Below are positions 16,517-25,859 of a stretch of 64,000 bases of DNA, piece by piece (positions within the stretch are counted from its first letter, which is position 1; every line of letters begins with the position of its first letter). Location of the stretch: contig NZ_JABBGH010000001.1 of NCBI RefSeq assembly GCF_012927305.1, positions 1,240,001-1,304,000 on the forward strand, given 5' to 3'. The notes below the pieces were generated by a model, which saw only the letters and a program-made list of their open reading frames with translations, was not told the DNA's origin and ran no database searches. Position numbers and translations under genes: made by a program. The stretch is from Hymenobacter polaris. Its GTDB lineage: Bacteria; Bacteroidota; Bacteroidia; Cytophagales; Hymenobacteraceae.

Positions 16517-17812
16517 ATGGCAGAAACTGCTGAACTTAACCTGCCGGACGGCAAGTCCATTTCCTTGCCCGTCTTCGAAGGCACCGAGCACGAGAAATCC
16601 TTCGACATCGGCAAGCTGCGCGATGCGACTGGCTACGTCACCCTCGACTCAGGCTATAAAAACACCGGCGCCTGCAAAAGCGCCATCACCTTCCTCGACG
16701 GCGAGGAGGGCATTCTGCGCTACCGGGGCTACCCCATCGAGCAGCTGGCCGAAAAGTCGAGCTTCCTGGAAGTAGCCTACCTACTGATTTACGGCGAGCT
16801 GCCCACCGAGGCCCAGCTCAGCGACTTTGCCGGGCACATTACCAAGCACACGCTGGTGCACGAGGACATCCGCAAGATTTTTGACGGCTTCCCCTCGGCT
16901 ACGCACCCAATGGCCATTCTCAGCAGCCTGGTGTGCGTGCTCACCGGCTTCTACCCCGAAAGCCTCAAGCCCAACCAGAGCGCGGCCGACATCGACCTGA
17001 CCATCGTGCGCCTGATGGCTAAGATGAGCACCATCGCGGCCTGGACCTACAAGAACGCGATGGGCCACCCGCTCAACTACCCGCGCAACGACCTCGACTA
17101 CTGCGCCAATTTCCTGTACATGATGTTTAGCTTCCCCACCGAGAAGTACGACATCAACCCGGTGATTGTGAGCGCCTTGAATAAACTGCTCATCCTGCAC
17201 GCCGACCACGAGCAAAACTGCTCGACGAGCACCGTGCGCCTGGTAGGCAGCAGCAACGCCAGCCTCTACGGCTCAGTATCGGCGGGCATCAATGCGCTGT
17301 GGGGCCCGCTGCACGGCGGCGCCAACCAGGAGGTGATTGAGATGCTGGAAGCCATCGAAAAAGACGGCGGCGATACTAGCAAGTTCATTGCCCAGGCCAA
17401 GGATAAGAACAGCGGCTTCCGCCTGATGGGCTTCGGTCACCGCGTGTACAAGAACTTCGACCCTAGGGCCAAAATCATCAAAAAAGCCGCCGACGAGGTG
17501 CTGCAAGCCCTGGGCATGCAGGATAGCCCGCTGCTCAAAATCGCAACCGAGCTGGAGCAAGCCGCCCTCACCGACCAGTACTTCATCGACCGCAAGCTGT
17601 ACCCGAACGTGGACTTCTACTCGGGCATCATCTACAAGGCGCTCGGCATCCCCACCGAGATGTTCACGGTCATGTTTGCCTTAGGGCGCCTGCCCGGCTG
17701 GATTGCCCAGTGGAAGGAAATGCGCGAAAACAAGGAGCCCATCGGCCGCCCACGCCAGATTTACGTGGGCGCCACCGAGCGCGACTACACGCCGATGGCT
17801 GAGCGCAAGTAA
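16517..17812 (+). CDS. gltA: Citrate synthase (type II)
   Basis: Condenses acetyl-CoA and oxaloacetate at the entry of the TCA cycle. At 431 residues it is the Gram-negative-type, probably hexameric and NADH-sensitive enzyme. Catalytic segments are intact: HADHEQNCSTSTVRLVGSS (about 233-251), LHGGANQEV, GFGHRVYKNFDPRA with the second catalytic His, and NVDFYSGIIYKALGIP with the catalytic Asp. The ATG starts MAETAELNLPDGK, the usual family N-terminus. It stands alone, with a repeat element upstream and a strong terminator downstream. Confidence 0.97.
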   Translation: MAETAELNLPDGKSISLPVFEGTEHEKSFDIGKLRDATGYVTLDSGYKNTGACKSAITFLDGEEGILRYRGYPIEQLAEKSSFLEVAYLLIYGELPTEAQLSDFAGHITKHTLVHEDIRKIFDGFPSATHPMAILSSLVCVLTGFYPESLKPNQSAADIDLTIVRLMAKMSTIAAWTYKNAMGHPLNYPRNDLDYCANFLYMMFSFPTEKYDINPVIVSALNKLLILHADHEQNCSTSTVRLVGSSNASLYGSVSAGINALWGPLHGGANQEVIEMLEAIEKDGGDTSKFIAQAKDKNSGFRLMGFGHRVYKNFDPRAKIIKKAADEVLQALGMQDSPLLKIATELEQAALTDQYFIDRKLYPNVDFYSGIIYKALGIPTEMFTVMFALGRLPGWIAQWKEMRENKEPIGRPRQIYVGATERDYTPMAERK

Positions 17813-17828
17813 GCGCGCCGCCCGGCAG

Positions 17829-17868
17829 CAAAAAAGCCAGCCCACCGCACGGTGGGCTGGCTTTTTTT
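17829..17868. terminator. Bidirectional terminator after gltA
   Basis: Perfect 16-bp hairpin arms (AAAGCCAGCCCACCGC-type) with A run before and T run after, between convergent gltA and the DUF4177 gene. Confidence 0.9.
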
Positions 17869-17879
17869 GGGTTTCTGAG

Positions 17880-18071
17880 CTACGCCGACAGCTCCCGCTT
17901 GAGTGTGGTAAGCAAGCTGGTAGTTTGGCCATTGGCCGTGAGGCTGACCGTCGATACGACCTCCCAGCCCGCGCCGCCCAGGCGGTTGAGCTGGCTGGTC
18001 AGCTCCTTATAATCGACGCCCTTAAAAATGCCGCTGTTCGTTTCCAGCAGTAGGTATTCAAAATTTTTCAT
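17880..18071 (-). CDS. DUF4177 domain protein
   Basis: A 63-residue protein made of one DUF4177 domain: MKNFEYLLLET, then an LTSQLNRLGGAGWEVVSTVSL segment with the family's GWE motif, ending in LLTTLKREL. The function is unknown; members are small cytoplasmic alpha/beta proteins. It is convergent with gltA. The upstream 76 nt separate it from the small exported-protein gene on the same strand. Confidence 0.8.
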   Translation of the reverse strand: MKNFEYLLLETNSGIFKGVDYKELTSQLNRLGGAGWEVVSTVSLTANGQTTSLLTTLKRELSA

Positions 18072-18147
18072 GGGAAAGCGCGCTGCGGATAATTGCCGCC
18101 GATATAGGGCACTGGCTACATCGGCGGCAGCTGCCCCGCATTACGTG

Positions 18148-18513
18148 CTACAGCTGGTGGGCGGTGAGGTTAGCGCGCAACTGGCGGTAGGCCAGGCGCT
18201 GGCTGGGGTGCAGCAGGTCGCTCAGCTCCTGCTCGTAGCGCAGCTGGGCGGCGGCCAGCTGGGCGTCGCGGTCGGCCACGGGGGCGCCGGCCATCGACAG
18301 CTCCAGCTCCTGGCGCTCGTTGAGGTAGCGCAGGTGCAGCTGCTTCACGCGCAGGTACTGGCCCTCGTTGAAGTGGATGCGGTGGGCCAGCGCCTGGGTA
18401 AGCGTAGTGGCCCGCACCTGAATGGCTTTGGAGTAGAGCACATCGGGGCCCTGGGCGGGGGCGCTGGTGGTAAGGCTGGCTACGAGGCAGGCGGTAGTGA
18501 GCAAGAGATGCAT
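18148..18513 (-). CDS. Small exported helical protein
   Basis: A 121-residue protein with a signal peptide (MHLLLTTACLVASLTTSAPAQ). The mature part is almost wholly helical and charged (HFNEGQYLRVKQLHLRYLN, then AQLAAAQLRYEQELSDLLHP) and ends with SQRLAYRQLRANL. The pairing of an N-terminal helical region with an L-x-P-x-Q-R-x-x-Y segment resembles the LTxxQ/Spy-like periplasmic proteins often seen in Hymenobacter, but I would not assign it to that family firmly. The start is the ATG before the signal peptide; a TATGTTTG promoter element lies 91 nt upstream, in the segment a longer reading would cover. Confidence 0.65.
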   Translation of the reverse strand: MHLLLTTACLVASLTTSAPAQGPDVLYSKAIQVRATTLTQALAHRIHFNEGQYLRVKQLHLRYLNERQELELSMAGAPVADRDAQLAAAQLRYEQELSDLLHPSQRLAYRQLRANLTAHQL

Positions 18514-18603
18514 GGGTACTAAAAAAGTAGGGTGAAGTGAAAAAATGGCTTGTCTAAGAAGCCCGGCCGGGCACCTTACGGCCCCTGGCGGCTTGGCTTG
18601 TTC

Positions 18604-18611
18604 CAAACATA
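18604..18611 (-). promoter_or_regulatory. -7 element TATGTTTG before the small exported-protein gene
   Basis: Exact TAnnTTTG match on the reverse strand, 91 nt before the chosen ATG, at the edge of an AT-rich spacer. Confidence 0.45.
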
Positions 18612-19103
18612 CGCGACTTTTTCAGCTTGCATAAAAACCGGTCGTTTTAGCATTTTTTGGACCGAAGTGTTTTACTTTAATTTTTTCAACTCTTGATTAT
18701 CAGTTGTTTATTTTAAATAAAAAAACAGCTTCTTTACTTAGGCTTTATCATATCCCCTTAACTTTCTATTTCATTTTATTCAAAAAACACAATTATATTT
18801 TTACCTCCTTAAAGCCTCACTTTAAGTAATTAGCAACGCTCAAGCACCTAGTTAAAGTATTGGTTTAAGTTGCCTGATTACTTATAAATCCGCCCGCCAA
18901 ATGGCCTGGCAACGGCCTTTAGCCGCGCGTTAGACTGCGCAACCACCCTAGGGTTTCTTCAGCGAGCCACCCGCTAGGCGTCAGCCACCCCAGCTAGGCG
19001 AGTACTTTGCCTTGGCTGCCCAGCTTGGATAAGGTCTAAGCCGGGCTACTTGTACCATAGACGCCGCGAGTCCTGAGATATACAATACTCTCGCAACCGC
19101 GCT
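18612..19103. other. AT-rich spacer without a gene
   Basis: From about 18620 to 18890 the sequence is strikingly AT-rich, with runs of A and T, against a GC-rich background. I see no open frame, RNA gene or clear repeat in it. It may hold upstream promoter elements of the reverse-strand gene or be old non-coding DNA. The part from 18890 onward returns to normal composition and also shows nothing. Confidence 0.5.
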
Positions 19104-19152
19104 AAAAAGCCAGCTCCCGGCATAGCCAAATGGCGCGCCGGGGGCTGGCTTG
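19104..19152 (-). terminator. Terminator after the PorE-like gene
   Basis: Hairpin with 15-bp arms (AAGCCAGCTCCCGGC and GCCGGGGGCTGGCTT, one mismatch) and a T run on the reverse strand. Confidence 0.8.
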
Positions 19153-19170
19153 TAACTGCGCAGAACGCAG

Positions 19171-21117
19171 CTAGAGAATGCGCAGCTCGATGCGGCGGTT
19201 TTGGGCGCGGCTGGCTTCCGAGTCGTTGGCGGTGAGGGGCTTGGTTTCGCCGTAGCCGTGGGCGCGCAGGCGGGTGGCGGCAATGCCGTGGCCGGCCAGG
19301 TACGTGAGTACGGCCTGGGCGCGGCGCTGGCTCAGGGTAAGGTTGGCGGCGGGCGTACCCACGTTGTCGGTGTAGCCGGCCACCTCTACGCGCAGGCTGG
19401 GGTCCTGGCGCAGAAACTCCACCAGGCGGTCTAGCTCGGTGCGCGAGCGCGGCTTGAGCACGGCCTGGTTGGAGTCGAAGAATAGGTTGTTGAGCACCGC
19501 GCTACGGCCGCTCTTGGCCGGGTCGAGGTAAATATCAAGGGTCAGCGGGTCGAACTTCTGCTGGCCTGAGTAGTCGAAGCTGAGGCTTTTGAGCAGGTAG
19601 CCGGGGGCGCTGGCGTACATGGCGTAGGCGCGGCCCTCGTTAAGCACGGCCGTGTACTGGCCGGTTTCGGCGTCGGACTGCACCTGCTGGCTGAGGGCGT
19701 TGGTGCCCAGGTCGAAGAGCTGCACTACGGCGTTGAGCGGCTTTTTAGTCACGGCGTCGAACACGCGGCCCTGGGCGTAAGTGCTGGTTTCGGCGGCGCG
19801 GGCGCTGGCGGGCGCCTCGCTGCCGTAGAGGCGGATGCTGCTGGGCTGGTTGCCCTGCGGCAGCTGGGTGCGGGTGCAGTACACGCGCCGGTTGTCGGAG
19901 CCGACGAAAATGGAGGCCTCGTTGGCGAAGGTATTGAGCGGATAGCCCAGGTTAGTAGGCGTTTGCCACTGGCCCTTGGCATCCTGGGTGGCGCGGTACA
20001 CGTCGGCGCCGCCCATGCCGGGGCGGCCCTCGCTCACCACGTAGAGCGTGGTGCCGCTGGCGTGAATGAAGGGCGAGTAGTCGTCGCGGGGCGTGTTGAT
20101 GGTGGGCCCCAGGTTGCGCGGGACCGTCCAGGTGTCGTCGGGCCCTAGGGTGGTCACCCACACGTCCATGCCCCCCAGGCCCCCGGCGCGGCTGCTGGCA
20201 AAGTACAGCGTGCGCCCATCGGCCGAGAGCGAGGGCTGCGAGTCCCAGCCGCGCGAGTTGACCAGCGCCCCCAGGTTGCGCGGCGCCGACCACACGTTGC
20301 CGCGGCGGCGCGAGATGTAGAGGTCGCACGAGCCCTGACCGCCGGGCCGCCCGCAGCTGGTGAAGACCAGTGTCTGGCCGTCGCCCGAGATGGTGGCCGC
20401 GCCCTCGTTGTCGCGCGAGTTGATGACGGGCGAAATGGACTGGGGCACGCCAAAGGCTCCGTCAGCCGCCACGGTGCTGATGAGCACGTCCTCGTTTTCT
20501 TGGCCCACTTTTTCGGGGCTTTGGCGCACCGTGAAGATGAGGAAGCGATTGTCGGCCGTCAGCACCGGGAAGTACTGGTCGCGGTACTGGTTGAGGGGCG
20601 CGGGCAGCAGCTCGGGGGCCGCGCCGGTGGGGTGCGCCAGGGCCTGGGCGGCAAAGTCGCAGTTGGCCAGTTGCAGCTTGGCGAAGGCAATATCGTCGGG
20701 CCGGCGGGGCTGAGTTTGCAGAAAATTAGTGAAAGCCAGGCGCAGCGTGGCGTAGTCGCCGGTGCGGGCGGCCAGCTTGCCCAGGGCCATGTAGTCGGGG
20801 GCGCGAGCGGGCTCCACGGGCAGCTTGCTCAGCCCCTGCTTCAGCGACTCGAAGGCGCCGGCGTTGTCGCCCAGCATGAGTTGCAGCGAGCCTTTGCGCA
20901 GGTAGGGCTCGCCCAGGTCGGGGTATTTGGTGGTCAGCTCCTGCCACACGGCTAGGGCCTGCTGGGGCTGCCGGTCGCGGTAATACAGGTTCTGGGCCTT
21001 CTCGTAGAGGCTGCGGGCCTTGCCGTCGGTGATACTGGCGGGCGCCTGCTGGGCCAGCGCCGGAGCCGCGGCGAGCGCCAGCAGCAAGCCGGCCGAAAGC
21101 AGAAATCGATGCGTCAT
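19171..21117 (-). CDS. PorE-like protein: TPR, PD40 propeller, CarboxypepD_reg-like and OmpA domains
   Basis: A 648-residue exported protein starting with a signal peptide (MTHRFLLSAGLLLALAAAPALAQQ). Domains in order: TPR-like helices (about 30-135), PD40/WD40-like propeller blades (about 175-420, with SGDGQTLVFTSCGRPGG and SADGRTLYFASSRAGGLGG), a carboxypeptidase-regulatory-like beta domain (about 445-535), and a C-terminal OmpA domain (about 545-648) with FFDSNQAVLKP and VAGYTDNVGTPAANLTLSQRRA, which binds peptidoglycan. This order is that of PorE, a periplasmic protein that anchors the type IX secretion complex to the cell wall. Other Bacteroidota OmpA proteins share the layout, so the PorE assignment is an inference. 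No other T9SS gene is in the window. Confidence 0.88.
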   Translation of the reverse strand: MTHRFLLSAGLLLALAAAPALAQQAPASITDGKARSLYEKAQNLYYRDRQPQQALAVWQELTTKYPDLGEPYLRKGSLQLMLGDNAGAFESLKQGLSKLPVEPARAPDYMALGKLAARTGDYATLRLAFTNFLQTQPRRPDDIAFAKLQLANCDFAAQALAHPTGAAPELLPAPLNQYRDQYFPVLTADNRFLIFTVRQSPEKVGQENEDVLISTVAADGAFGVPQSISPVINSRDNEGAATISGDGQTLVFTSCGRPGGQGSCDLYISRRRGNVWSAPRNLGALVNSRGWDSQPSLSADGRTLYFASSRAGGLGGMDVWVTTLGPDDTWTVPRNLGPTINTPRDDYSPFIHASGTTLYVVSEGRPGMGGADVYRATQDAKGQWQTPTNLGYPLNTFANEASIFVGSDNRRVYCTRTQLPQGNQPSSIRLYGSEAPASARAAETSTYAQGRVFDAVTKKPLNAVVQLFDLGTNALSQQVQSDAETGQYTAVLNEGRAYAMYASAPGYLLKSLSFDYSGQQKFDPLTLDIYLDPAKSGRSAVLNNLFFDSNQAVLKPRSRTELDRLVEFLRQDPSLRVEVAGYTDNVGTPAANLTLSQRRAQAVLTYLAGHGIAATRLRAHGYGETKPLTANDSEASRAQNRRIELRIL

Positions 21118-21261
21118 ATATAGCCGCTAAGGTAGCAGCCAGGCTTCCGAGCGAAGCCGGCCCTAGGCCCCTGGCTTGGCTAAAACGCACTTTTTCCCCG
21201 CATCGTGCAAGCTCGTGTTGGCTGGTTGGGGGATGTGGGTGGGCTAGCAAAACAAAAAGCG

Positions 21262-21344
21262 GTCATGCTGAGCTTGCCGAAGCATCTCTACCGAACGACC
21301 CCCTAGGCGGCGCGGTAGAGATGCTTCGGCAAGCTCAGCATGAC
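21262..21344. repeat. Hairpin element, family 2 (copy E)
   Basis: Perfect 32-bp inverted arms (21262-21293 and 21313-21344) carrying the core GCCGAAGCATCTCTACC, around a 19-nt loop containing CCCTAGGCGGCG. It lies between the PorE-like gene and queE. Confidence 0.92.
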
Positions 21345-21374
21345 GTTCCTTTACTATTTTAATAGCCTGAGCCC

Positions 21375-22031
21375 CTAGGGAATATCCAGGTATTTATGGG
21401 TTTGCAGCGATACCTGCCAGCGCGGGTTTGCCTTCACGTAGTCGATGAGGGCGGGCGTCATGCGGGCGGCGCGGCTCCACTCGGGCTGCAGGTAGAGGCG
21501 CGTGGTGCTTGGCACCAGCGCTACGTGCTCCTCGGCCCATTTGAAGTCGCTGTCGTTGAAGACGATGATTTTCAGCTCGTCGGCGTGGGCCAGCACGTCG
21601 GGCCGCGGGGCCTTGAACTTCTTGGGCGACACGCATATCCAGTCCCAATTGCCCGAGAGCGGGTGCGCGCCGCTGGTTTCAATCCAGGTTTGGAAGCCGG
21701 CCGCCTGCAGCGCCCGCGTGAGGGGGCCGCAATCGTGCATCAGCGGCTCGCCGCCGGTGATGACCACGTGGCGGCCGGGGTGCTGGCGGGCGGCGGCCAC
21801 CAGGTCGGACACGGCTAGCCTGGGGTGCGCCTCGGCGTCCCACGACTCCTTCACGTCGCACCACACGCAGCCCACGTCGCAGCCCCCCAGGCGAATGAAG
21901 TAGGCCGCCCGGCCGGTATTAAACCCTTCGCCCTGAATGGTATAGAACTGCTCCATGACGGGCAGGGTGCTGGTGCTTTCGGGCGACGAAAGCACGGGCA
22001 AGGCGGCGAGGAAATCGGTAACGACGGACAT
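21375..22031 (-). CDS. queE: 7-carboxy-7-deazaguanine synthase (QueE)
   Basis: Radical SAM enzyme that contracts 6-carboxytetrahydropterin to 7-carboxy-7-deazaguanine in queuosine synthesis. The 218-residue protein shows the family N-terminus MEQFYTIQGEGFNTG (about 26-40), the iron-sulfur motif CDVGCVWC (Cx3Cx2C, about 51-58) and GGEPLMHD (about 93-100). The C-terminal YLQPEWS and VSLQTHKYLDIP are typical. The ATG giving MSVVTDFLAAL is preferred over one 11 codons earlier that lies in a GC-rich inverted repeat. No queC, queD or preQ1 riboswitch is seen nearby. Confidence 0.94.
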   Translation of the reverse strand: MSVVTDFLAALPVLSSPESTSTLPVMEQFYTIQGEGFNTGRAAYFIRLGGCDVGCVWCDVKESWDAEAHPRLAVSDLVAAARQHPGRHVVITGGEPLMHDCGPLTRALQAAGFQTWIETSGAHPLSGNWDWICVSPKKFKAPRPDVLAHADELKIIVFNDSDFKWAEEHVALVPSTTRLYLQPEWSRAARMTPALIDYVKANPRWQVSLQTHKYLDIP

Positions 22032-22140
22032 AAGCAAATAAAAACCGGGCGCGACTAGCGTCAACGCCCGGAGCGCGGCCGGGGGTTCCGGCCGCTCAAA
22101 TTTACGAATGGTTGTAACACCAACCGCAGGACAGCGAAGC

Positions 22141-22225
22141 TAAGCTCTGGCTTGGTGAATCGTTGGCCGCTGCTAGCGCGATAGCCACTGCTTTTCGGCG
22201 TGGCGATTCACCAAGCTGGGGCTTA
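22141..22225. repeat. Short inverted-repeat element (copy F)
   Basis: Arms 22141-22162 and 22204-22225 pair over 22 bp with a few mismatches (core GCTTGGTGAATCG). It lies downstream of folD and upstream of queE, two genes on the same strand. Confidence 0.7.
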
Positions 22226-22228
22226 GGG

Positions 22229-23128
22229 TTACTTGGGGTACACCTCGCCCTTTGCTGCGCGCAGCGTGTTGAGCAGCAGCATTGCGATGGTCATGGGGCC
22301 CACGCCGCCGGGCACGGGCGTGATGCGCGAGGCCAGCGGGGCTACCTCGGCGAAGTTGACGTCGCCTTTTAGGCTGTAGCCGCTTTTCTTGTTGGCGTCC
22401 GTCACGCGGGTCGTGCCCACGTCAATTACTACGGCGCCGGGCTTCACCATGTCGGCCGTCACGAACTCGGGCCGGCCGATGGCAGCCACGATAATGTCGG
22501 CCTGCCGCACTACTTCGGGCAGATTTTTGGTGCGCGAGTGGCATAAGGTAACGGTGCAGTTGGCCGTATCTAAGTTCTTGGCCAGCAATATGCTAACCGG
22601 CGTGCCCACAATGTTGGAGCGCCCGATGACCACGGCGTGCTGCCCGCTGGTCTTAATGCCCGCGCGGGCCAGCAGCTCCACGATGCCCGAGGGCGTGGCG
22701 GGCAGCAGGGCGGGTAGGCCGGCCACCATGCGGCCCAGGTTGGTGGGGTGAAAGCCGTCCACATCTTTCTCGGGCTGGATGGTTTCGATAACCTTTTCGG
22801 CGTCGATGTGCCTAGGTAGCGGCAGTTGCACGATGAAGCCATCAATCTCGGGGTCGTCGTTGAGGCGCTGCACTTCGGCCAGCAGCGCGGCCTCGGTGAT
22901 GTCGGCCTCAAAGCGCAGCAGGGTGCTACCAAAACCCACGCGCTCGCAGGCCAGCACCTTGTTGCGCACGTAGGTTTCGGAGCCGCCGTCGTGGCCTACC
23001 AGGATGGCGGCCAGGTGCGGTACCTTCTGGCCGGCTGCCTTCAGGCGCGCTACTTCGGCGGCAATTTCTACTTTGATGTCTTCGGCAATTTGCTTGCCAT
23101 CGATGAGGTGCGGGGCGTTTTCGGGCAT
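22229..23128 (-). CDS. folD: Methylenetetrahydrofolate dehydrogenase/cyclohydrolase (FolD)
   Basis: Bifunctional enzyme interconverting 5,10-methylene- and 10-formyl-tetrahydrofolate. The 299-residue protein shows the substrate and catalytic segment [16 protein letters not shown] (with the catalytic Lys, about 50-65), [27 protein letters not shown], and the Rossmann motif [17 protein letters not shown] near 160-176, then VIDVGTTR. The usual PCTPxG loop reads PATPSGI here, a variant seen in other Bacteroidota FolD proteins. The start is the ATG of [11 protein letters not shown]; an upstream in-frame start adds nine residues without support. Confidence 0.95.
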   Translation of the reverse strand: MPENAPHLIDGKQIAEDIKVEIAAEVARLKAAGQKVPHLAAILVGHDGGSETYVRNKVLACERVGFGSTLLRFEADITEAALLAEVQRLNDDPEIDGFIVQLPLPRHIDAEKVIETIQPEKDVDGFHPTNLGRMVAGLPALLPATPSGIVELLARAGIKTSGQHAVVIGRSNIVGTPVSILLAKNLDTANCTVTLCHSRTKNLPEVVRQADIIVAAIGRPEFVTADMVKPGAVVIDVGTTRVTDANKKSGYSLKGDVNFAEVAPLASRITPVPGGVGPMTIAMLLLNTLRAAKGEVYPK

Positions 23129-23165
23129 GGAGAGAAAATAGTAAGTAGACTTCACTTAAACAGAA

Positions 23166-23261
23166 CGTCATTCCGAGCTTGCCGAGGAATCTCGCTCGCG
23201 TCGGTGAACAATGGTACCCTAGGCGGCGCGGGCGAGATTCCTCGGCAAGCTCGGAATGACG
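23166..23261. repeat. Hairpin element, family 2 (copy G)
   Basis: Perfect 30-bp arms (23166-23195 and 23232-23261) with the variant core GAGCTTGCCGAGGAATCTC. The loop contains TACCCTAGGCGGCGCG, much like copy E. It lies between folD and the mechanosensitive channel gene. Confidence 0.92.
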
Positions 23262-23296
23262 ACCTCGGGGCGCTTTCTTTAGTACCCCACCCGCGC

Positions 23297-25804
23297 CTAC
23301 CGCATGGCGATGCCGGCGGTGGTGAGGCGCTGGTAGATGCCGGCCAGCAGCTCGCTTTTGAGGGCGTCTTCCTGGCGGATGTTGTTTATCCAGAACTGCA
23401 CCTTGAGGTCGTAGCCGCTGGTGGTGATGCCGCTGAGCAGGATTTCGGGGGCGATTTTGTGCAGCGTGTTGGGGTTGGCCAGAATCTCCTCGCTGATGAG
23501 GCGGCGGGCCTCGGTCAGGTCGATGTCGGGGCCTAGGGCCAGAGCTAGCTCGGTGCGGATATGGTTGTTGCTAAGCGTCCAGTTGATGACGTGGTTGCTG
23601 AGCAGGTCGCCGTTGGGCAAGATAATTTCGGAACCGGCCTGCGAAGTAAGCTTGCTGGCCCGAATGCCGATGTCCTTTACGCGGCCCGTCTGGCCCTTCA
23701 CCTCAATGTAGTCGCCTACTTGGAAGGGCCGCTCGAAAATGAGGATAACGCCCGACACCAAGTTATTAATGATGTTTTGGAGCCCTAGGCCGATACCCAC
23801 GCCCAGGGCGCCCAGCACAATGGCAATTTTATCGACCGGCAGGCCCGAGGCCACCGTAGCCAACAGCAGGCCCCCCACAATAATGCCCAGCCTAATGACT
23901 ACCAGCCACGAGCCCTTGCGCCCCGTATCGGCACTAAACTCGTCGTCGGTGACGCCAAACAGGTAGCCGATATATTTCTGCACCTGCACCGTAAGCAAGA
24001 TGATGCCCCCGAACAGCAGCACGCCGCCCAGGGTAAACGTGGTGGTGCCCAGGTGGTGCGGAGCGGTGAGCGCGTGCTCGATGAGCCGGTAGAAGAGATT
24101 ATAAAGGTTGAGATTGGTGGAAACCAGCATCAGCCACAGCACGCCCACCACCACCGTGAGGCCTTTGCGCAGGGCGCTTTCGAGCTGGCCAAAATTGAGG
24201 CGCCCACTTAGGCCGCCCGCCAGCCGGCTTTGCTGGGCCTGCAAGAAAAACGCCTCGGTGACGATGCGCACGAAGGCCGACAGGGCCACGGCTTGCGTGA
24301 GCGCCACCCCGGCCGTGGTGCTGAGCAGCTTGGCCAAACTCACGCGGCCGGCCGCGCCGGCCAGCACCGCCAGCACGTGCAGGCCTCCGTAGAGCAGCGC
24401 CACCGGCCGCACAAAGGCCGCCAGCAGCTTGGTTTGGCGCAGGTAGCGCCAGAACAGCCACCCTAGGGTGGCCGCGCCGCCGTTGAGCAGCAGCATCAGC
24501 CAGCGCGTGCCCAGGCCCGGCGCCCGGTTGGCGTAGGCAAAGGCGAGGGCCAAAAACAGCGCCACCACGCCCAGCCAAAACCGAAACAGCGGGCGCGGCC
24601 AGCTGCGCCCACCCAGCCAGGTGAGCGTAGCCAGCAGCAGCAGCTGCAGCAAGTCGGTGTAAGCGGCCGGGGGCTGCAAGTCGAAAAACGGAGCCAGGCT
24701 GAACACCACCAGTAGGGCCGCCGCCACCGGCACCGGCCGCAGGTAGCGCAGCCGCTGGGCCGGCAGCGCCAGCGGCTCGGCGGCCGGGGCGCCCGCCACC
24801 GGCGCCAGGGCAACTTGCTGGCGCACCTGGCGAAAGGTGCGAAACACCCACCCAAAGAACCCTAGGGCCAACACTAGCATCCACACCCAGTAGTCCCAGT
24901 GCTCGGTGAAGTAATAGCCCATCAGCCCGCGCTGGGCGGCGTAGGAGCGCCGGACCAGGTCGCGGGTGGCATCGTCGGCGCGGATGCTGCCCGGCCGCCA
25001 CAGTGGCGGCAGCGCGGCGCTCCGGTCCTGGCGGTTGAAGTGCCCAAACTGCTCGCGCACCTGGTCTTGCAGCTCCAGCGCGGCAATGTAGCTTTCCGAT
25101 ACGCGCGTTTGCAGGCCCGTCACGGCCTGGCGGCGGGCGGCCAGCAGGCGGGCCGTGGTGGCGTATTTGGCTTGCAGGCGGGCGAGGGCCCGACCCACAG
25201 CGGTGGGCGGCGGCACGCCGGGCCCGGTCGGCGGGGCCGGGGGCAGCAGCGTTTGCACGGTGCCCAGCTGGGTTTGCATGGCCGCCAGCTGCTGGCTGCC
25301 CTGCGAGAGGGTGGTGCGCCACTTGCCCAACTGCTCCTGCATGTCGGCCAGCAGCACGCGGTACATCTGCAGTTGCTTCACGTCCACCACGTCGCCGTAC
25401 TGCTCGAAGTTCTCGCGAATGGTGACGAGGTTGTCCTCAATGGCCGGCAGGTCCTCGCTCAGCGCCTGGGTATCGGTGCTGCGCCGCACCGTGTTGTTGA
25501 TGCGCCCCAGCAAAAAGTACGCCCGCTCGAAGCGCTGGGCCAGCGAGTCGGGCAGCACCGGCGCGGCGGTCGCCTTGGGCGGCTGGCGGCTAGCGGCCAG
25601 TCGTTGCCCTAGGGCCGGGCCCGCCGCCAGCAGGGCCCACAGCAGGCAAGCGTGGCCAAAGCACCTACTGCAGCTTCTGAGCAATGACGCCCAGGCAGGC
25701 CAAGGCCCGCGCTGGGTTGCAAGTAGCCTGGCTGCCCTACCCTTTGCTGGTACTAACAAGCGAAAATTTATTTTTTTGTGACCTACTAAATTTCTGTTTG
25801 CCAA
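23297..25804 (-). CDS. Large MscS-family mechanosensitive ion channel
   Basis: An inner-membrane channel of up to 835 residues that would open under membrane tension to release solutes. A signal-like hydrophobic stretch (LLWALLAAGPALGQ, about 54-67) precedes a periplasmic helical domain (about 70-290, coiled-coil-like). About ten membrane helices follow, and the C-terminal MscS core begins around 620: the pore helix ALGVGIGLGLQNIINNLVSG, then ILIFERPFQVGDYIEVKG and the beta domain with ILPNGDLLSNHVINW. This is the MscK/MscM-like large layout. The start is uncertain: the open frame begins with TTG, and a TTG at about residue 41 just before the signal peptide is equally possible. It is divergent from the DUF5684 gene. 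Confidence 0.88.
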   Translation of the reverse strand: MANRNLVGHKKINFRLLVPAKGRAARLLATQRGPWPAWASLLRSCSRCFGHACLLWALLAAGPALGQRLAASRQPPKATAAPVLPDSLAQRFERAYFLLGRINNTVRRSTDTQALSEDLPAIEDNLVTIRENFEQYGDVVDVKQLQMYRVLLADMQEQLGKWRTTLSQGSQQLAAMQTQLGTVQTLLPPAPPTGPGVPPPTAVGRALARLQAKYATTARLLAARRQAVTGLQTRVSESYIAALELQDQVREQFGHFNRQDRSAALPPLWRPGSIRADDATRDLVRRSYAAQRGLMGYYFTEHWDYWVWMLVLALGFFGWVFRTFRQVRQQVALAPVAGAPAAEPLALPAQRLRYLRPVPVAAALLVVFSLAPFFDLQPPAAYTDLLQLLLLATLTWLGGRSWPRPLFRFWLGVVALFLALAFAYANRAPGLGTRWLMLLLNGGAATLGWLFWRYLRQTKLLAAFVRPVALLYGGLHVLAVLAGAAGRVSLAKLLSTTAGVALTQAVALSAFVRIVTEAFFLQAQQSRLAGGLSGRLNFGQLESALRKGLTVVVGVLWLMLVSTNLNLYNLFYRLIEHALTAPHHLGTTTFTLGGVLLFGGIILLTVQVQKYIGYLFGVTDDEFSADTGRKGSWLVVIRLGIIVGGLLLATVASGLPVDKIAIVLGALGVGIGLGLQNIINNLVSGVILIFERPFQVGDYIEVKGQTGRVKDIGIRASKLTSQAGSEIILPNGDLLSNHVINWTLSNNHIRTELALALGPDIDLTEARRLISEEILANPNTLHKIAPEILLSGITTSGYDLKVQFWINNIRQEDALKSELLAGIYQRLTTAGIAMR

Positions 25805-25859
25805 CCTCCTATCTTGGCAAACACAATTTCTCTACCTCACCTTCTTCATTTTCACACTC

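Noticed and set aside
22032..22228. preQ1 riboswitch upstream of queE
   Set aside because: The leader has a GC-rich inverted repeat but no recognisable preQ1 aptamer sequence.
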